Source of the DNA: Phycisphaerae bacterium
Lineage (GTDB): Bacteria; Planctomycetota; Phycisphaerae; Phycisphaerales; UBA1924
Length of the DNA stretch: 64,000 nt
Reading direction: 5' to 3'
Assembly (NCBI GenBank): GCA_022180725.1
Contig: BQMO01000013.1
Coordinates: 90,523 to 154,522, forward strand
Positions 16,422 to 24,112 of the stretch are shown piece after piece (position 1 is the stretch's first letter; every line of letters starts with the position of its first letter). Below the pieces are notes generated by a model. It made no database searches, was not told the origin of the DNA, and saw only the letters and a list, made by a program, of their open reading frames with translations. Made by a program: the position numbers and the translations under genes.

Positions 16422-17135
16422 ATGCCCAACCTCGGCGACTACCTGGGGCAGTTGCTCTCCGAGATCGCGATGGCCCGCGCCCAGGCCGATCTGGAAACGG
16501 TGCGTCTGGCGGAGGTGTACGCGTCGCACCCGCTGCTGAAGCACCTTCCCGTGCCGCACATCCGCCTGCCCGAGGTCAATCTCGACGTGCCCGTGCTGGT
16601 GCAGCAGAGCGAGCAACCCCGCGTGGGGGAAACGCCCCGGGGCGGCGCGTCGCGCGAAGCCCTCGCCAAGGCCTTCGACACGCTTCTGGCGACACGCCTC
16701 GTCCAGGCCGGGCTTGAACTCACCGCCCCGGAGAAGCGAACGCTGGGCACGGCGGTGGCGTCGCGGGTGGCCGGCGCGACGGCGGTCGCCGAGGTCGCCG
16801 TGGACGTGCTGCGCCTGGCCGACGACCTGACCTCGACGGCGGTCGCCACGCTGACGCAGTTGAAGCACCCGGTCGCACCCGCCGGGGCGGCACGCCCGCC
16901 CGGGTCCGTCCCCGCGACGTTCGTGGATGAACTCCGCGACGCCGCCCGCGTCGAGTTTCTCAAGGCCCGCACCCCCCCGCCGCGCGTCGCCGTCGGTGTG
17001 CGCACCGCTGAAATCAAAGAGAGCGGCGGCGGGGACCAGGTCATGCGGCTCCACCTGAAGATTACCGAGCAGGGCATGGAATGGAAATCCATCGAGACCG
17101 ACCGCGGCCGCGAGGATCGGCTGATCCTGGAGTAG
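16422..17135 (+). CDS. DUF2589-associated protein, unknown
   Basis: 237 residues. The N-terminus (LLSEIAMARAQADLETVRLAEVYASHPLLKHLPVPHIRLPE) has a helix then an LPVPHIRLPEVNLDVPVLV strand pair that recalls the PIPFIRI core of the gene before it, so the two may be distant relatives or partners. A helical middle (about 80-150) and a charged C-terminal strand segment MRLHLKITEQGMEW finish it. No signal peptide or membrane helix. It ends four bases before the next start, which implies an operon and likely translational coupling. Confidence 0.7.
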   Translation: MPNLGDYLGQLLSEIAMARAQADLETVRLAEVYASHPLLKHLPVPHIRLPEVNLDVPVLVQQSEQPRVGETPRGGASREALAKAFDTLLATRLVQAGLELTAPEKRTLGTAVASRVAGATAVAEVAVDVLRLADDLTSTAVATLTQLKHPVAPAGAARPPGSVPATFVDELRDAARVEFLKARTPPPRVAVGVRTAEIKESGGGDQVMRLHLKITEQGMEWKSIETDRGREDRLILE

Positions 17136-17139
17136 CCGC

Positions 17140-17745
17140 ATGCTCCACCTGCGTCACCTCGAAGACCTCCGGCGGCTGCTCCTCGAACTCCCCGACTTGA
17201 CGCGTCGACGGGACCGAGCCGACGTGCCCTTCCATGACCTCGTCCTCGCGTGGCTCGCGCGCGTCGAGGATTCGCTGATCGCCGGGCGGCTGCACCACGC
17301 CGGGACCATCGCGGCCCTGCGCGACCTGATCGCCGACGCCGGCGCGGGCGGTGTCCCGCGGGGCGTCGTGGTTGCGGGCCCGATGTCGCGGCGAAAACTC
17401 CGCGCCGCGGCCGCCTCGTTCGCGCTGCGTGAAGGCACTGATCTGCTCGCCGCGTTGATCGATCAGCACACGCCTCGCCTCGACGAGGCCGAGCGTGTGG
17501 CCCGGCAGATCGTCGCCGCGCTGATGTCCGCCGGGCTGACGCCGACGCGATCGGCCTACCCCGACACGACGTCGTACCTCGCCACGGTGCGTCGTGTGCT
17601 GTCCTCGCGGGCCGACCTCGAAGCCGCCGCCATCCACCTCGAAGGACTGGTGGACCGCTACGACGCACTCCTGCTGCTCGACCGGGCCATGGCTCCGTAC
17701 GAGCACGCCGCCGCGACGCCCGTCGGGCCGGGAGGCACACCATGA
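17140..17745 (+). CDS. All-helical protein of the DUF2589 cluster, unknown
   Basis: 201 residues, almost entirely leucine- and alanine-rich helices (for example FHDLVLAWLARVEDSLIAG and DLLAALIDQHTPRLDEAERVA), rich in Arg and Asp, no Cys, no signal peptide, no membrane segment. No family recognised. It sits between the two DUF2589-type proteins and the peptidase gene: its start is four bases after the previous stop and its stop overlaps the next ATG as ATGA. This suggests the four products are made in fixed proportion. The tail is a short P/G/A-rich stretch. Confidence 0.7.
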   Translation: MLHLRHLEDLRRLLLELPDLTRRRDRADVPFHDLVLAWLARVEDSLIAGRLHHAGTIAALRDLIADAGAGGVPRGVVVAGPMSRRKLRAAAASFALREGTDLLAALIDQHTPRLDEAERVARQIVAALMSAGLTPTRSAYPDTTSYLATVRRVLSSRADLEAAAIHLEGLVDRYDALLLLDRAMAPYEHAAATPVGPGGTP

Positions 17746-18305
17746 GCGACGCGAACCTGAGCGGGAAGGACTGGTGGCGGGCCAACCAGGGAAAGTACCC
17801 CAACAGCCGCAGCGTGGACGACCTCGATCCGGCCTTCCGCGACCGCGTCGAGCGATTCCTGGCCAGTCTGCGCGACGCCGGCGCGTCGATCACCATTGCC
17901 AGCACCCGTCGCAACGCGACCCGCGCGCACCTCATGCACTACGCGTGGCGCGTCGCCTACGACCGTTTCAATCCGGCCGACGTGCCGCCCGTCGCGGGGC
18001 TGAACATCCAATGGGACCACGGCGACGCCGAGGCCTCGCGCCGGGGGGCGCTCGACATGGTCAACCTCTTCGGGATGAAACACATCGCCTCGCTCACGTC
18101 ACGCCACATTCAGGGCAAAGCCATCGACATGACGCTCTCGTGGAAGAGCGTACTCGAAGTCACACGGCCCGCACCCCTCAACGCGCGGATCGAATCCCTC
18201 CCGCGAAGCGGGCAGAACCGCGAACTGCATGAACTGGGCGCGACGGTGTTCGGCGTGCACAAACTCCGGTCCGACCCGCCCCACTGGTCGATCGACGGGA
18301 AGTGA
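17742..18305 (+). CDS. M15-like peptidoglycan peptidase of the DUF2589 cluster
   Basis: 187 residues. The zinc ligands of the M15 (D-Ala-D-Ala carboxypeptidase / phage endolysin) fold are readable: SRHIQGKAIDM gives H122 and D129 (H-x6-D), and DPPHWS near the end gives H181. The block VAYDRFNPADVPPVAG and a GLNIQWDHGD motif sit before it. No signal peptide, so export or delivery would need another route. M15 enzymes cut peptidoglycan cross-bridges. It is the last gene of the four-gene cluster and its ATG overlaps the previous stop. Loss of a signal peptide is typical of endolysin-like or injected enzymes. Confidence 0.72.
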   Translation: MSDANLSGKDWWRANQGKYPNSRSVDDLDPAFRDRVERFLASLRDAGASITIASTRRNATRAHLMHYAWRVAYDRFNPADVPPVAGLNIQWDHGDAEASRRGALDMVNLFGMKHIASLTSRHIQGKAIDMTLSWKSVLEVTRPAPLNARIESLPRSGQNRELHELGATVFGVHKLRSDPPHWSIDGK

Positions 18306-18307
18306 CG

Positions 18308-19960
18308 CTACCAGATGAACCGCATCCGCCCGAAGTCGGGGATGGGGATGCCCTGCCGCCGCGCCGGCGAGGGGAAGTACACCCAGAACGCCTTCCCGAT
18401 GATCAGGTCGCGGTGCACCACGCCCACGGCGTCGTCGTCGACCCCGTGCGCCACCCAGGGGCTAGGCTTGTCCCACAGCCGCCCGTCGAGGCTCGCCGGG
18501 CTGTTGTCCCCGCACATGAAATACTGCGCCCCGCTGAGCACCGGCGTGTTCGACGGGTGCGTGGCCCGCGCGGGCCTGCCCTGTTCGCTGTGCCGCGGGC
18601 GCGGCGGATCGGGGTTCGGGTACACGTCCGGTCGGTAGTAAATGTCCCGCGCCAGCGCCACACGGAACAGCGTCACGGGCCCGCCCGAAAACTCCCAGCG
18701 GACCTCCGGCACGCTGTACGCCGCGCCGGTCAAGGCCGTGGGTCCTTCGAACACCGCCTGCGCCGCGGTCGTGTGGCACGCGAACGTGATCCGCTCGTTG
18801 GGGCCCCACTCGTACTCGCCGTGCGCCACCTCCACGTCGTCCACGAACAGCGTCAAACACTGATCGGCGTGCCAGAAGTCCAGGTTCGTCACGGCGTCCG
18901 GCGCGAGGGCCCTGGGCAGCGTCCCCGTGCCCAGCACCACCCACTCGCCCGGCGGCTCGACGATCATCCCCGGCGAGTCGGGGTCCGGGCGGGGGCCGCC
19001 GTACCGCTTCATGCGGAGCGTGACCGACGCCCCGGCGATGTCGCACCGGAACTCGTGCCCGCGCGACACCAGGACCGCACTCACGCGCAGGTCCGCCGTG
19101 GACGGCTTCAGTCCCAGCGACATTCGAATGTCCGACACCGGATACCGCACCTGGTGGGGTGACTGCCGGAAGTCGTTGTACGGATAGAAATCCTCAATCC
19201 GTCGGGCATTCCAATCCCACGCCAGCGCCGTGGGGCCCGTGCCCGTGTACGCGTACGACGTGTTCGCGCCGATCTTCCACCCGGCCGGGTCGCTCCCGGG
19301 GGCGGCTTTCCACGGCGGGCGGAACGCGCTCATGCCGATCGGCGCCCGTTCGCTCGTGAACACGTCCTGCCACATCGCGCGCTGCGCCCGCTCGGGCTTG
19401 CGCGCCACGCGCCAGCCCGGTCGCAGCCACGGATTGACCGAGTCATCCTCGCCCGGCGCGGGCACGCGCGTGAACACGTCGCCGTCGACCAGCGCCACCT
19501 GCTCGCCCGGCAGCCCCAGCAGTCGCTTGATGAAGTTCTGCGTCGGGTCGGTGGGATTCTTGAAGACCACCACGTCGTACCGCTCGGGCTCGTACACCGA
19601 GTACAGGTACTTCATCACGAAGATGCGGTCCCCCCAGCGCGTCGGCACGTTCGAGGCCGTCTCCGCCTGCCCGCTCATCGGATCGATCACTTTGAGGGCT
19701 TCCCGCGTGCCCTGCACGGGCAGCGGCTCGTTGTTGATCTGATCGCGCGTGTCGGTCGCCCACGAGTACCCCGTCGAGCGTCCCTGCCAGCGCAGGTGCG
19801 CGCCCAGCAGCGTCGGGGCCATCGACCCCGTGGGGATCAGGAACGCCTCGATCACGAACCCGCGGAACACGAACGCCATCGCGAACGCGATGATGATCGA
19901 GATCAGCGTCTCGCGGATGGAACTCTTCGGGGCGGCGTGAGGCGCGCTGGGCGTGCTCAT
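18308..19960 (-). CDS. lepB: Signal peptidase I (large planctomycete form)
   Basis: 550 residues from ATG 19960 (12 bases downstream of another ATG at 19972). Removes signal peptides in the membrane. One N-terminal transmembrane segment (about 18-38) leads to the catalytic Ser in IPTGSMAPT (S46); the general-base Lys is in NFIKRLLGLPGE (K145), and the conserved GDNSPASLDGR block lies near 484. Residues about 160-470 are a long insertion not present in the roughly 320-residue E. coli enzyme; part of it looks like a beta-sandwich with Trp-rich strands. The gene is opposite in direction to the DUF2589 cluster and converges with it at 18305-18308. Confidence 0.9.
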   Translation of the reverse strand: MSTPSAPHAAPKSSIRETLISIIIAFAMAFVFRGFVIEAFLIPTGSMAPTLLGAHLRWQGRSTGYSWATDTRDQINNEPLPVQGTREALKVIDPMSGQAETASNVPTRWGDRIFVMKYLYSVYEPERYDVVVFKNPTDPTQNFIKRLLGLPGEQVALVDGDVFTRVPAPGEDDSVNPWLRPGWRVARKPERAQRAMWQDVFTSERAPIGMSAFRPPWKAAPGSDPAGWKIGANTSYAYTGTGPTALAWDWNARRIEDFYPYNDFRQSPHQVRYPVSDIRMSLGLKPSTADLRVSAVLVSRGHEFRCDIAGASVTLRMKRYGGPRPDPDSPGMIVEPPGEWVVLGTGTLPRALAPDAVTNLDFWHADQCLTLFVDDVEVAHGEYEWGPNERITFACHTTAAQAVFEGPTALTGAAYSVPEVRWEFSGGPVTLFRVALARDIYYRPDVYPNPDPPRPRHSEQGRPARATHPSNTPVLSGAQYFMCGDNSPASLDGRLWDKPSPWVAHGVDDDAVGVVHRDLIIGKAFWVYFPSPARRQGIPIPDFGRMRFIW

Positions 19961-20062
19961 GGCCCCAACCATACGCCGCCGCGCCCCGCCACGGGCATCA
20001 CGCGTACCATCCCCTGCGGCCCGCGGCGCGCCGACCCATCACCGCTTCTCAGGAGTTACGCC

Positions 20063-20644
20063 ATGAGCGACTACCCACGCGACGACTACCGCGACACCCG
20101 GGGCGGACGGGGCGGACATCGGGGCCACGGCGGGCACGGCGGCCCGCGCCACGAACGCCGCGGCGTGCCCCTCTCCGAACTCGACCCCACCACCACCGAA
20201 GCCTCCCGCAAGGTCATCGGCGCCGCCATCGAAGTCCACCGCGCTCTGGGCCCGGGCTTCCCGCGCGAGGTCTACGCCGCCGCCCTCAAGTCCGAACTCG
20301 ACGCCCTGGGTGTGAAGTACGAAACCGGCAAGAACCTCGACGTCCGCTACAAGGACCACGTCATCGGGCACATCGCCACCGATCTCTTCGTGGAAGGCCG
20401 ATTCCTCGTCACCGTCGCCGCGATTTCCGGGCCGGTCGGCACCGCCGACCGCATGAACCTCCGCGCCCAACTCAAGGCCGCCGACTTCGAACTCGGGCTG
20501 GTCGTCAACTTCGGTGAACGCCGCCTGAAGGACGGCCTGGTGCGCGTGGTCAACATCGACAAGATCCGGGCCGAGAAGGGGGTGGGCATGGAGGACGACT
20601 TCGGCGACGAGGGCGGCGAATCCACCCACGATTTCGACCGCTGA
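20063..20644 (+). CDS. GxxExxY-family protein (PD-(D/E)XK-like)
   Basis: 193 residues. ATG at 20063 with AGGAG nine bases upstream. A Gly/His/Arg-rich N-terminal tail (about 1-35, with repeated GGHRGHGG) leads into the family core: SRKVIGAAIEVHRALGPGF, then PREVYAAALKSELDALG and KDHVIGHIATDLFVEGRFLV. The family is a PD-(D/E)XK-3 nuclease-like fold; activity is not proven. The long basic tail is unusual and could bind nucleic acid or metal. The last 25 residues are acidic (MEDDFGDEGGES). Confidence 0.82.
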   Translation: MSDYPRDDYRDTRGGRGGHRGHGGHGGPRHERRGVPLSELDPTTTEASRKVIGAAIEVHRALGPGFPREVYAAALKSELDALGVKYETGKNLDVRYKDHVIGHIATDLFVEGRFLVTVAAISGPVGTADRMNLRAQLKAADFELGLVVNFGERRLKDGLVRVVNIDKIRAEKGVGMEDDFGDEGGESTHDFDR

Positions 20645-20778
20645 ACGTTCGTGCCTCCCCTCCCTGCCGTGACCCAAACATGGGCTTGTGATCGGCACGT
20701 GCTGGACCCGCCGCCTCGCCCGCCTAGACTTCAGGCCCTGCCGGGAGCATCCCGACCGGTTCGTCTCGGAGTTTCGCC

Positions 20779-21102
20779 ATGATCGACCTCACCAAGTTCA
20801 AGGCCGGGCAAAGCCTTTCCTGCACCGTCGCCAAGGTGCCCACCGCCCACGGCGCCCAGACCACCCTCGAGCGCCTGATGCGCCTTGATCCGTCGGCCCG
20901 GAAGGCCCTCCGCCGCGCCCAGCGCCTGCGCAAGCAGCGCGAGGTCGTCTACAACCGCGGCAATCGCGACTGGGTCAGCCGCGAGAAGCCCGCCCGCGTG
21001 GTGCACCTTGCCGCCGGCGAGACGTGGACGATGGCCTTCAACCACGACATTGCCCGCGACCTGGCCTCGGTCGGAAAGTACCTGACGATCAAGGCGTCGT
21101 AG
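20779..21102 (+). CDS. Conserved small protein, unknown
   Basis: 107 residues, start ATG with CGGAG seven bases upstream. A basic middle (KALRRAQRLRKQREVVYNRGNRDW) and a strand-rich end (RVVHLAAGETWTMAFN) suggest a small nucleic-acid- or ribosome-associated protein, but this is guesswork. No signal peptide, no membrane helix. It sits by itself between the GxxExxY protein and the membrane-anchored protein on the same strand. Confidence 0.65.
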   Translation: MIDLTKFKAGQSLSCTVAKVPTAHGAQTTLERLMRLDPSARKALRRAQRLRKQREVVYNRGNRDWVSREKPARVVHLAAGETWTMAFNHDIARDLASVGKYLTIKAS

Positions 21103-21181
21103 AAGGTCGTCGTCACCAGTTCCACATTCCGTTTCGTGACCCTGGGCGTCCCGCGCCGTGGGCGCGATACACTGCCGTGGC

Positions 21182-21955
21182 ATGAACGTGCTGCAGGCCA
21201 TCTTTCAGTTCATCAAGAACAACCCCGGCGCGCTGGTCACGCTCATCCTCATCGGGGCGCCGATCTTCAGCGCGATCATGAAGGCCCTCGCGCAGAAGAA
21301 GCAGGAACGCGACGCCCTGGCTCGCCGCGAGCAGGCCCAACTCGATGCCATGCGAACCGGCAGACCCGTGGCCGACACGCCCGCCGATCAGGTCTCCGCC
21401 CGGCAGCGTTTGGAGGAAATCGCCCAGCGGCGGCGGCAGGCGATTCGCCAGAGCGGCGGCCAGGCCCGCACGTCCCAGCCTCCCACGCTCGCCGCGCCGC
21501 AGGCTCCGGCCTCCACCCCGGGCATGCGCCAGATCCGCCTGCCGGGGGGCATCGTCCTCGAAGTTCCCGAGGAACTCACGCAGCCAACCCCGCCTCCCCA
21601 AGCCCCGCCCCAGCCTTCACCTCGGCCACCAAGCCCGGAACGTCGCAAAGGGTCGAAGCGTCGCGCGTCGCCGCAGCCCATGCCGACCCAGCCGCAGGCG
21701 CCCGCGCGAAGTCAATCCCCAACGGCGGCCGAGCCCCAGAAGATTACACGTTCCGCCCAGCGGGCCGCGCTGGCCGCCGCCGCAAGCGAATCGGAACCGC
21801 TTCCGGGCCCCGCCGATCCTCACGCCGCCAGGCCCACCCCCACGAAGCGCGAGGCGATGCGCGATGCCGTGGGCATCGGCCCCTGGACCCGGGCCGACTG
21901 GCGCCGCGCCATCATCATGCGCGAACTCCTCGGCCCGCCCGTCGGCATGCGGTAG
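21182..21955 (+). CDS. Membrane-anchored proline-rich protein, unknown
   Basis: 257 residues from ATG 21182. N-terminal transmembrane helix (NNPGALVTLILIGAPIFSAIM), then a basic, Gln/Arg-rich helix (about 35-95), a short strand block MRQIRLPGGIVLEVPEEL, a P/S/A-rich linker (about 130-200) and a conserved-looking C-terminal end (WTRADWRRAIIMRELLGPPVGMR). I cannot name the family, but the anchor-linker-short-tail layout is common in planctomycete envelope or division proteins. It ends one base before the stop of the regulator on the other strand. Confidence 0.65.
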   Translation: MNVLQAIFQFIKNNPGALVTLILIGAPIFSAIMKALAQKKQERDALARREQAQLDAMRTGRPVADTPADQVSARQRLEEIAQRRRQAIRQSGGQARTSQPPTLAAPQAPASTPGMRQIRLPGGIVLEVPEELTQPTPPPQAPPQPSPRPPSPERRKGSKRRASPQPMPTQPQAPARSQSPTAAEPQKITRSAQRAALAAAASESEPLPGPADPHAARPTPTKREAMRDAVGIGPWTRADWRRAIIMRELLGPPVGMR

Positions 21956-21956
21956 G

Positions 21957-22571
21957 TCAGCCCCCGGGTCCTTCCGTCGGCGTCCACCCGGCCATCAGGA
22001 ACCGGACGGGCTTGCTGCCTGTGCGCATGGGGTCGTCGTACTCTGCCACGAGCCGCGCCGCCTCCGCCGTCAGATCCTCCACAAAGGCCCTCCGATCGGC
22101 GACATTCGCAAACCGCACGGTGATCGTGCCGATGGATGCGGCGTGATCGCCCGCGGCGCCGTCAGCCCGGTTCGCGATAACCGCAGCGACCAAGCGCGAG
22201 GCTTCGAGAATCAGCCGCTCCGCGACGGGCGAACTCTCCGTCGCGGGGCCGAGGCCCATCAGGTCTGGATTCACGACATACCGCCGTGCCGTGGCGCGCA
22301 CCACGCGCTCGGTGCAGTTCCCGCGGCGCTGCTCGCGGACAAACTCCACCAGCCCGGCCTTCTCCAACGCCCGCAGGTGGTAGTTCACGCGCTGGCGCGG
22401 CAGCCCAAGCCGCCTCGCCACCCCGCTGGCTGAATCTGGCTCCGTCAGCGCACGGATCACCGCAAGGCGCGTCTCGTCCATCAGCGCCGCGGCCTGGTCA
22501 AGGCTCGAAATAATCTGCACGTCCCGCAGATTCGATTCACCAGACATGAATACGAATTCGACCGAATACAT
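21957..22571 (-). CDS. Winged-helix (ArsR/HTH_20-type) transcriptional regulator
   Basis: 204 residues from ATG 22571; a second ATG at 22547 would remove eight residues. The helix-turn-helix lies at about 35-85: ALMDETRLAVIRALTEPDS, VARRLGLPRQRVNYHLRALEKAGLV. This is the ArsR-like winged-helix pattern, with no metal-binding CXC motif. The C-terminal half is a separate alpha/beta region with a TVRFANVADRRAFVEDL block. Short inverted repeats around its start (22546-22575) and 30 bases upstream (22599-22614) could be its own operator. It is downstream of, and in the same direction as, an O-methyltransferase. Confidence 0.85.
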   Translation of the reverse strand: MYSVEFVFMSGESNLRDVQIISSLDQAAALMDETRLAVIRALTEPDSASGVARRLGLPRQRVNYHLRALEKAGLVEFVREQRRGNCTERVVRATARRYVVNPDLMGLGPATESSPVAERLILEASRLVAAVIANRADGAAGDHAASIGTITVRFANVADRRAFVEDLTAEAARLVAEYDDPMRTGSKPVRFLMAGWTPTEGPGG

Positions 22572-22575
22572 TCAT
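22546..22575. promoter_or_regulatory. Candidate operator over the regulator start
   Basis: ATGAAT (22546-22551) and ATTCAT (22570-22575) form an inverted repeat with 18 bases between, and GAATAC occurs twice inside as a direct repeat. It spans both candidate start codons of the winged-helix regulator, a natural site for autoregulation. Confidence 0.35.
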
Positions 22576-22598
22576 TGTCAAGAGGTTTTTTCTTTATA

Positions 22599-22614
22599 GA
22601 CAATATTATTTGTC
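22599..22614. promoter_or_regulatory. Inverted repeat GACAA-N6-TTGTC at the methyltransferase/regulator junction
   Basis: GACAA (22599-22603) and TTGTC (22610-22614) are in the only AT-rich patch of this neighbourhood, overlapping the last codons of the methyltransferase and the likely regulator promoter. A TTGACA hexamer lies at 22581-22576 on the minus strand. Confidence 0.35.
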
Positions 22615-23292
22615 GGTTCTTAGTCCAATAACGATGCCATGTTCAGCGAACACTCCCGCTGATTGGAAGTGCCCGCTCGTTGCAAGCCCGCGATTGAACC
22701 GGTCCATTGCGTCACGTTCAGGAGATGATCCGGGCGGATCCGTAATCCACCAATGGCTGCCGAGGATGTTGTCGGCCGCGAGGATGCCCCCGGGGCGGAG
22801 CATCGGGGTCACCAGATCGAGATACCGCGGGTACTCCACCTTGGTTGCGTCGAGAAAAACCATGTCGAGGGAGCCGTCGCCGAAAGCCCGGGCAAGGCGC
22901 GGCAGCACGTCGAGCGCGGCTCCGACGACGATATCGACCCTGGCCCCCACGCCCGCCGCGTCGAAGGCAGCGCGGGCAAAGGCCGCGTGCTTCGGCTCGA
23001 ACTCGATGGTCGTGAGCGTGGCCCCGGGGCGCAGGTTCCGGGCGAGGTGGATGCCCGAATAGCCCGCGAGGGTACCGACCTCGAGCACGCGTCCGGTTGA
23101 GCGGGGGTGGTGCGTGGCGAGATGGGCCAGCAGGCCCACGAATCGCGCGACCGAGGGCGAGACGGCGATGTCGGGCAACCCCGCGGCCACGGCGCGCGGC
23201 ATCAGCGTGCGCAGGTGCTCGTCGTCGGCGTCGCCGAAAACCTCGTCGAGGTACGCCTGCGAGCCGCGCCAGTGTTCGGGCGTCATGTCCAT
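22606..23292 (-). CDS. SAM-dependent O-methyltransferase (family 3, catechol/caffeoyl-CoA type)
   Basis: 228 residues. The SAM-binding loop is VLEVGTLAGYSG (about 70-80), with TIEFEPKHAAFARAAFD as motif II and DMVFLDATKVEYPRYLD as the metal-binding Asp region; GGILAADNILGSHWW is the second metal site with its DN pair. These features are typical of divalent-metal-dependent O-methyltransferases. The substrate is unknown. It is followed by a winged-helix regulator in the same direction, and an AT-rich patch with inverted repeats separates them. Confidence 0.85.
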   Translation of the reverse strand: MDMTPEHWRGSQAYLDEVFGDADDEHLRTLMPRAVAAGLPDIAVSPSVARFVGLLAHLATHHPRSTGRVLEVGTLAGYSGIHLARNLRPGATLTTIEFEPKHAAFARAAFDAAGVGARVDIVVGAALDVLPRLARAFGDGSLDMVFLDATKVEYPRYLDLVTPMLRPGGILAADNILGSHWWITDPPGSSPERDAMDRFNRGLATSGHFQSAGVFAEHGIVIGLRTDK

Positions 23293-23341
23293 GCCCGCAG
23301 CGTACCAGCACCGCGGAATCGCGGGGACGGCGGCCCCGGTG

Positions 23342-24037
23342 TCAGGCGGCGGCCTGCGAGGGCGTGGTGGGCTTGCGCGTGAGGCGTGCCCACGCCGAGG
23401 CCACGCCGCGCCGCACGGCCTGCGCCGGCCTGCTCATCGCGGCCGCGCGAACCCCGCCGTGCGCTCGTCGAGCCGCGTGCGCGCCCTTGGCGCAGACGCC
23501 GCACACGCCGACACCCGCGGCGACGCACGCGTCCTTCATCCCGCCCGCGGCGGTGCGGCAACGCCCCCACCACGTGGTCGGCGCGTCCTTGGCCTGGCGG
23601 CGAGCCACATGCCGAACAACGTACAACGACGCCACCGCGACGACGAGCGTGATCCAACCCCACATCATCCAGCCATGCGCCGTGGTGATCGAGTCGCCCG
23701 AGGCGAGCGAACGGGCGAGCAGCCCGGCGCCCGCCGAGGAGGCGAGCGTGCTGACGTACCCGCCCATCAACGCACCGGTCGGCGGCGGGGTCGGGGCGGG
23801 GGTCGAATCGACGACCTCGAAGGCCGCCTGCTGGGAATCACCGAAGCGCGGGGCATCGGTGTGGAGTCGAGGCGGGGGCGGGACATCGTGCGGGGCAAGA
23901 GTCGCCGAGCCCGCCGCCCGCCGTTCGTCGGGTTCGTCGAAGGCCCACCACACGCCCTTGTACGCGGCCCAGGTGAGCCAGACGGGGGCCAGGGCGATCC
24001 GGAACATGATTCGAGCGACCTGCAAGCCAGCGTGCAT
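23342..24037 (-). CDS. Membrane protein of unknown function
   Basis: 231 residues from ATG 24037, which has a very good ribosome site (GGAGG, seven bases upstream). Hydrophobic segments lie at about 8-25 (ARIMFRIALAPVWLTWAAY) and about 115-140 (HGWMMWGWITLVVAVASLYVV); between them is a Pro/Thr-rich region, and the C-terminal third is Ala/Arg/Cys-rich (ACVAAGVGVCGVCAKGAHAA), highly basic. The two segments make a two-pass protein with a basic cytosolic tail likely. No family recognised. It shares the minus strand with the genes on either side. Confidence 0.6.
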   Translation of the reverse strand: MHAGLQVARIMFRIALAPVWLTWAAYKGVWWAFDEPDERRAAGSATLAPHDVPPPPRLHTDAPRFGDSQQAAFEVVDSTPAPTPPPTGALMGGYVSTLASSAGAGLLARSLASGDSITTAHGWMMWGWITLVVAVASLYVVRHVARRQAKDAPTTWWGRCRTAAGGMKDACVAAGVGVCGVCAKGAHAARRAHGGVRAAAMSRPAQAVRRGVASAWARLTRKPTTPSQAAA

Positions 24038-24112
24038 GAACGCACCTCCGGGACGGTCCCGGACGCGTTCTTGGGAGATCGCGCTTCCGACTTTCACGCC
24101 CGCGCGAGCGAT

